Source: JACPPO01 sp965262505 (GTDB lineage: Bacteria > Acidobacteriota > Vicinamibacteria > Vicinamibacterales > UBA2999). From it: 64,000 nucleotides of DNA. Numbering within the stretch: position 1 is the stretch's first letter; every line of letters starts with the position of its first letter. The notes beneath the pieces were generated by a model. It saw nothing but the letters and a program-made list of their open reading frames with translations, had not been told where the DNA came from and ran no database searches. The DNA lies in the NCBI GenBank assembly GCA_965262505.1, contig CBDHFM010000030.1, positions 5,084,001-5,148,000 of the forward strand, read 5' to 3'. A program made the position numbers and the translations under genes. Below, piece by piece: positions 60,656 through 64,000 of the stretch.

Positions 60656-61741
60656 TCAGGCGGCCTGGATGATCTCTTGGCGAGCGCGGAAATCGGTCAT
60701 GACGCGCTGGTAGATCTCGCGAGCGAGGAAACGTTTCAGGCACCGGATGATCTCTCGCTTGGTTCGGCCGTCCGCCGTGCGGCGTGCGACGTAATCAACG
60801 GTCGGCTGATGGTACCGCATGCGGATGATGACGGCTCGATAGAGGGCGGCGTTGGCGTGTCGGTGGCCGCCTCGATTGAGGCGGTGCCGGCCGGTGGTCA
60901 TCCCGGACGAGGCCGGGATCGGACACGCGCCGCAGAGCTTCGCGAAGGCGGCCTCCGAACGAATCCGGTCGGGATTATCGCCGAAGATGATCAACAGTTC
61001 GGCCGCGGAGTGGGCGCCCACACCGAAGCCCTCACGGAGGGTCGGCGATGTCTCGGTCGTGAGGCGCGCGAGATGCTGGTCGTGTATCGCAATCTCCTCG
61101 GTGAGAGCCATCCAGCGGCGGGCGAGCGCCCGGAGGGTATGCTTGGCGGACGCAGGGGGCGTGTCGAGGGGGCCCGGTCGGAGTCCGGCGCAGCGCGTGA
61201 GCAGGCCGTGATCGGTGAGGTCGTGGAGGGCTTCTCGCAGGACCGGCGAGGCGTGCACGACGATCTGCTTCAGCGTGTTCATCGCCGTGGTGCGCGCCTT
61301 CACCGCGGTATCCCGCGTGATCTTGAGCTGGCGCATCATCTCGACGGCGCCGTCCGCGGTCTTGGGGATGGCCGTCGACTGACCCGCCAGTACGGACCGC
61401 GCGGCGACCTCCGCGTCGATGGTGTCGGACTTGCCGGCGGCGCGTCGCGTGCGCCGGTCGCCCCGATTCACTTCTACGACCCGATGCCCCGCGCGGCGCA
61501 CCGCACGTGCCAGGCCGGCGCCATAGCTGCCGGTGCCTTCGACGCCGAACGCTTCAATCCGCCCGTGGGGCTCGGCCCACGTGATCAGCGCCTGGTAGCC
61601 GCCCGAGTCAGCGACGAACGCCTGATCGCGTAGACGGATCCCCCAGCTGTCGATCGCCACGGCGACGTGGACATGCTTGTGGGTATCAACGCCGACGATC
61701 ACCTTCCGCGCTTCAGGCGGCGTGGGCATGCGGTTGGTCAC
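60656..61741 (-). CDS. IS110-family DEDD recombinase, copy 2
   Basis: 361 residues with the full DEDD set (VGVDTHKH, GVEGTGSY, SDTIDAE) and the Ser-containing PIPASSGMTTGRH. Three substitutions separate it from copy 1: AEPHGR, LHDLTDHG and SAAELL. The frame is intact. Orientation opposes copy 1, so the pair forms an inverted flank around the cargo gene. Confidence 0.93.
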   Translation of the reverse strand: MTNRMPTPPEARKVIVGVDTHKHVHVAVAIDSWGIRLRDQAFVADSGGYQALITWAEPHGRIEAFGVEGTGSYGAGLARAVRRAGHRVVEVNRGDRRTRRAAGKSDTIDAEVAARSVLAGQSTAIPKTADGAVEMMRQLKITRDTAVKARTTAMNTLKQIVVHASPVLREALHDLTDHGLLTRCAGLRPGPLDTPPASAKHTLRALARRWMALTEEIAIHDQHLARLTTETSPTLREGFGVGAHSAAELLIIFGDNPDRIRSEAAFAKLCGACPIPASSGMTTGRHRLNRGGHRHANAALYRAVIIRMRYHQPTVDYVARRTADGRTKREIIRCLKRFLAREIYQRVMTDFRARQEIIQAA

Positions 61742-62001
61742 GGGGTGGTCTCCTCGGGTTGCGGCCCGAGCTGGCCCGGGTGGGCGGACAGGACTGTGAC
61801 GGGCCGTGGGTGCAGCAGGCCCCTATTGGGTCACGGCCCAGCCGGTCAGCTGGCAGCCATACGATTCGCCGGCGGACGATGACCGACAGATCAATAGCGA
61901 GGACCGAAGGTCAGTCAGGTTGAGGGTCAGGCCACCACCCACCGGCACCCACCGGTGTCATGGAGCGACCCCGTCAGGTAGGGGGGACCATGCTCACAGT
62001 C
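61742..62001 (-). ncRNA. Candidate IS110 bridge RNA (copy 2)
   Basis: Mirror of 58244-58503, almost identical. If expressed, it would carry the same target and donor guides as copy 1. Confidence 0.5.
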
Positions 62002-62005
62002 AGGT

Positions 62006-62398
62006 TGAGGCCGTAAGCTTCCCCGATCGACTGACACCCAAAAGTAGACTGCTCCGGTGCATGACGTTGGTCCCCTTCGGCAGCGGCCGCTTGCCGGCCG
62101 TCTCTCACCCGGGCTGTTCGCTATGGCAGGCGACGGCGCTTTTCAGTTCGACAGCGAGGTGCGTAGCACCCTGTTCGAGCAAGTGTTGGTGCTGGCGTCC
62201 GCAGCCCGATAGATGGCCGGAAGATGTCGGGGGAGGCATGGAGACTCAGACAAAGACGGCGAAGACTCGTGCTGCGGTCCGACCGCATTTCCAATTGACA
62301 TGTGTCCAGCAACTTGACAATGCCATTATGGGGTCTATGGTCCATCGACACATCGCCCCGACCGAGCTCTGGAGTGTCGCGGCACCAGCCGCCGACTG
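62006..62398. other. No recognisable gene
   Basis: Short frames only; the minus strand has a possible relic (RTPAPTLARTGCYAPRC). No repeats or promoters stood out. Confidence 0.45.
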
Positions 62399-62401
62399 CG
62401 C

Positions 62402-62782
62402 GTGACAGTTCTCGCCGATCTCGTCATCCTCGTGCACGTCGAGTTCATTGTGTTCGTCCTCGTTGGCGGCCTGCTCGCCTTCCGCTGGCGCTGGATGCCT
62501 TTCGCGCATCTTCCTGCCGTGGCGTGGGGCGCCGCCGTCGAGTTACTTGGATGGGTGTGTCCCTTGACCCCTCTCGAGAACATGCTTCGCCGAGCTGGTG
62601 GCGGGGAGGGTTATTCGGTGAGCTTCATCGAGCGGTACCTCGTCCCGCTGGTGTACCCGGACGCACTCACGCGCGAGCTTCAGCTCTTCCTGGGTGGCGC
62701 CGTCGTCGCCGTCAACGCGGTTGTCTACTTCCTTGTCCTGCATCGAGGCAAGAGCCTGGGCCGCACGGAGTCGTCAAAGTAG
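62402..62782 (+). CDS. DUF2784 family membrane protein
   Basis: From a GTG at 62402 the 126-residue product has three hydrophobic helices and the family pattern: VLADLVILVHVEFIVFVLVG, HLPAVAWGAAVELLGWVCPL, TPLENMLRR and FIERYLVPLVYP. DUF2784 proteins are small inner-membrane proteins of unknown function. A hydrolase gene follows after 48 bp on the same strand. Confidence 0.87.
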   Translation: MTVLADLVILVHVEFIVFVLVGGLLAFRWRWMPFAHLPAVAWGAAVELLGWVCPLTPLENMLRRAGGGEGYSVSFIERYLVPLVYPDALTRELQLFLGGAVVAVNAVVYFLVLHRGKSLGRTESSK

Positions 62783-62830
62783 GGAAATGCCCAGTGTGAC
62801 CGGACGCAATGTGCCGGAGCGCGTGGAGCG

Positions 62831-63652
62831 ATGCGTCACGCAATGATCGCTGCGGCCGTCTTAGTTGCCGTGATCGGTGCTGTCCTGGCGTTGTTTTGGG
62901 CGTTGCAGCGCTGGCTGATGTACTTCCCAACAGCTCACGTGCCGACGCCCGCTGAAATCGGGTTGACGCCTGTTGAGCCTGTCACCTTCGAGACGGCCGA
63001 CGGGCTCAAGCTGAGCGGCTGGTTCCTGGCGGCGTCGGGGCCCTTACCACGGCTCACCGTCTTGGTTTTCAATGGGAACGCCGGCAATCGAGGGTACCGG
63101 GGGCCACTGGCGGCGGCGTTGCATAGACACGGATTGCAGGTTCTGCTCTTCGACTACCGAGGCTACGGCGGCAGTCCCGGGTCCCCAACGGAGAACGGTC
63201 TCGCTGCAAATGGTCGTGCCGCCCGGGCGTATTTGCTGGGTCGCTCCGATGTCGACGGGGCCCGCCTTGTGTACTTCGGTGAGTCGCTAGGGGCGGCCGT
63301 GGCTGTCGGCCTGGCCGTCGAGCACCCGCCTGCTGCCCTCATCCTGCGATCGCCGTTCACCTCGATGGCAGACGTTGGACAGTATCACTATCCGTTTCTG
63401 CCGGTGCGGCTGCTGCTGCGGGACCGGTTCCCGTCGATCGATCGGATTCACCGGATCCGATCGCCGCTGCTTGTCATCGCGGGCCAGCACGATCGAGTTG
63501 TACCCGTCCAGCAGAGTCGACGCTTGTACGAGGCGGCTTCAGCCCGAAAGAGGCTCGTCGTCGTTCCGGAAGCGGATCACAACGCCGACGAATTGCTCGC
63601 AGGGGACGACGTGATCCAGGCCATTGTCCGTTTCCTTCTACCGCTCAGGTGA
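62831..63652 (+). CDS. Membrane-anchored alpha/beta hydrolase (BEM46-like)
   Basis: 273 residues with an N-terminal membrane helix (AVLVAVIGAVLALFWALQRW) and a typical serine hydrolase domain. It has the oxyanion region VLVFNGNAGNRG, LLFDYRGYGGSPG, the nucleophile elbow YFGESLGAAVAVG (Ser), Asp in VIAGQHDRVVP and His in PEADHN. It matches the BEM46/YfhR group; the substrate is unknown. It is probably cotranscribed with the DUF2784 gene. Confidence 0.9.
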   Translation: MRHAMIAAAVLVAVIGAVLALFWALQRWLMYFPTAHVPTPAEIGLTPVEPVTFETADGLKLSGWFLAASGPLPRLTVLVFNGNAGNRGYRGPLAAALHRHGLQVLLFDYRGYGGSPGSPTENGLAANGRAARAYLLGRSDVDGARLVYFGESLGAAVAVGLAVEHPPAALILRSPFTSMADVGQYHYPFLPVRLLLRDRFPSIDRIHRIRSPLLVIAGQHDRVVPVQQSRRLYEAASARKRLVVVPEADHNADELLAGDDVIQAIVRFLLPLR

Positions 63653-63917
63653 TGAGATGGTCAAGTCGCATGTGGAAGCGCTAGATTTCCCAGCCACAGT
63701 CACGGCGGTGCCAACGCGCCCATATGTCAAGACACGCGTTTTAGGCGGTCGGGTTGACGGCTCGCCCGCACCGGGCCATCTGCCGAGTTGTTCAGTGGCC
63801 AGCCGACCTGGTTCCCTAGATTCGGCCTTCGTGGGAACAGTTCGACAACTAGGGTAACCCCGCTTTTGTTCTCTTAAAAGAGTGTCAGATCACATCGCAA
63901 TTGCTGCACAAGGTGCT
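63653..63917. other. Intergenic region with an IS110-type end relic
   Basis: Around 63718-63745 the minus strand reads GCGTGTCTTGACATATGGGC, a diverged relative of the IS110 right end. No gene is recognised in the remainder. Confidence 0.45.
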
Positions 63918-64000
63918 ATGGATCCACGAGACAAGATCTACAGCGTTGTCCTGTTCCCGTTCCTCAAAACTAGCAGCCCCGTGCGTCTGGGGTCTCTTGA
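63918..64000 (+). CDS. Start of an unidentified gene, cut by window edge
   Basis: ATG at 63918 with AAGGTG upstream opens MDPRDKIYSVVLFPFLKTSS then PVRLGSL, with no stop before the window ends. The composition is coding-like, but 27 codons do not allow a family call. Confidence 0.45.
   Translation, partial: MDPRDKIYSVVLFPFLKTSSPVRLGSL

Larger units (their letters stand above)
60625..62005 (-). mobile_element. IS110-family element, copy 2 (inverted)
   Basis: Near-identical to copy 1 from the right end (60625) through the transposase and left end to about 62005, where ACTGTGAGCATG similarity stops. Beyond the left end the flank differs from copy 1, so the two are independent insertions or one is rearranged. 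Confidence 0.85.

Overview
The window (64 kb, high GC) reads like a chromosome segment of an uncultured Gram-negative bacterium, most probably an Acidobacteriota of the Vicinamibacteria type. This is inferred from the protein style: a carboxypeptidase-regulatory-domain TonB receptor, exported M28 and MBL enzymes, DinB-like proteins, a UPF0182 membrane protein and several lipoproteins. No rRNA is present to prove it. The density of insertion sequences (roughly a fifth to a quarter of the window), the many broken genes and the large Calx-beta/FN3/Ig-like exported proteins resemble a host-associated (for example sponge-symbiont) genome undergoing IS expansion; that too is inference.

Layout. 1-14.8 kb is mostly ordinary chromosome: a spermidine-synthase-like membrane protein, a lipidated FAH-family hydrolase, a frameshifted IS3 element, an FAD monooxygenase, tRNA-Phe(GAA), then a compact run of parvulin lipoprotein, S4 protein, WYL regulator and UPF0182 protein, followed by secreted DUF1554-like, MBL-fold and DinB proteins. 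14.8-21.7 kb is an IS graveyard: aquaporin and unknown-gene stubs, an IS630 remnant cut by an IS5 element with a tandem partial copy, a GNAT gene, and an M28 peptidase gene split by a complete ISL3 element with an 8-bp target duplication. AsnB (21.8-23.8 kb) follows. 23.8-26.7 kb holds two head-to-head IS630-type elements around integrase debris. 26.7-29 kb carries a PQQ-type sugar dehydrogenase and a TlpA-like lipoprotein, 29.8-33.3 kb pyruvate carboxylase, and 33.4-37.8 kb IS256 and IS5 copies with another DinB-like gene, a phosphatase stub and an exported methyltransferase.

38.4-50.2 kb is the most unusual part. Three large exported proteins on the minus strand share a C-terminal VPALPL-x-G, membrane helix and basic tail. 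One is a secreted Excalibur-HNH nuclease with four near-identical 333-bp Calx-beta units whose 5' end was split by an ISAzo13 element (TTA duplication; the frame is exactly restored on excision). Divergent from them is a one-polypeptide phosphorelay (GAF-PAS-HisKA-HATPase-REC-OmpR DNA-binding). A trans-sulfuration PLP enzyme and a TonB receptor follow; the receptor 5' end is fused to an IS5 fragment.

57.2-62 kb holds a translationally coupled pair of 80-residue unknown proteins and two inverted, nearly identical IS110 elements, each with a conserved non-coding leader that is a good bridge-RNA candidate, around a DUF5677-like cargo gene. The window ends with a DUF2784 protein, an alpha/beta hydrolase and the start of an unidentified gene running off the edge.
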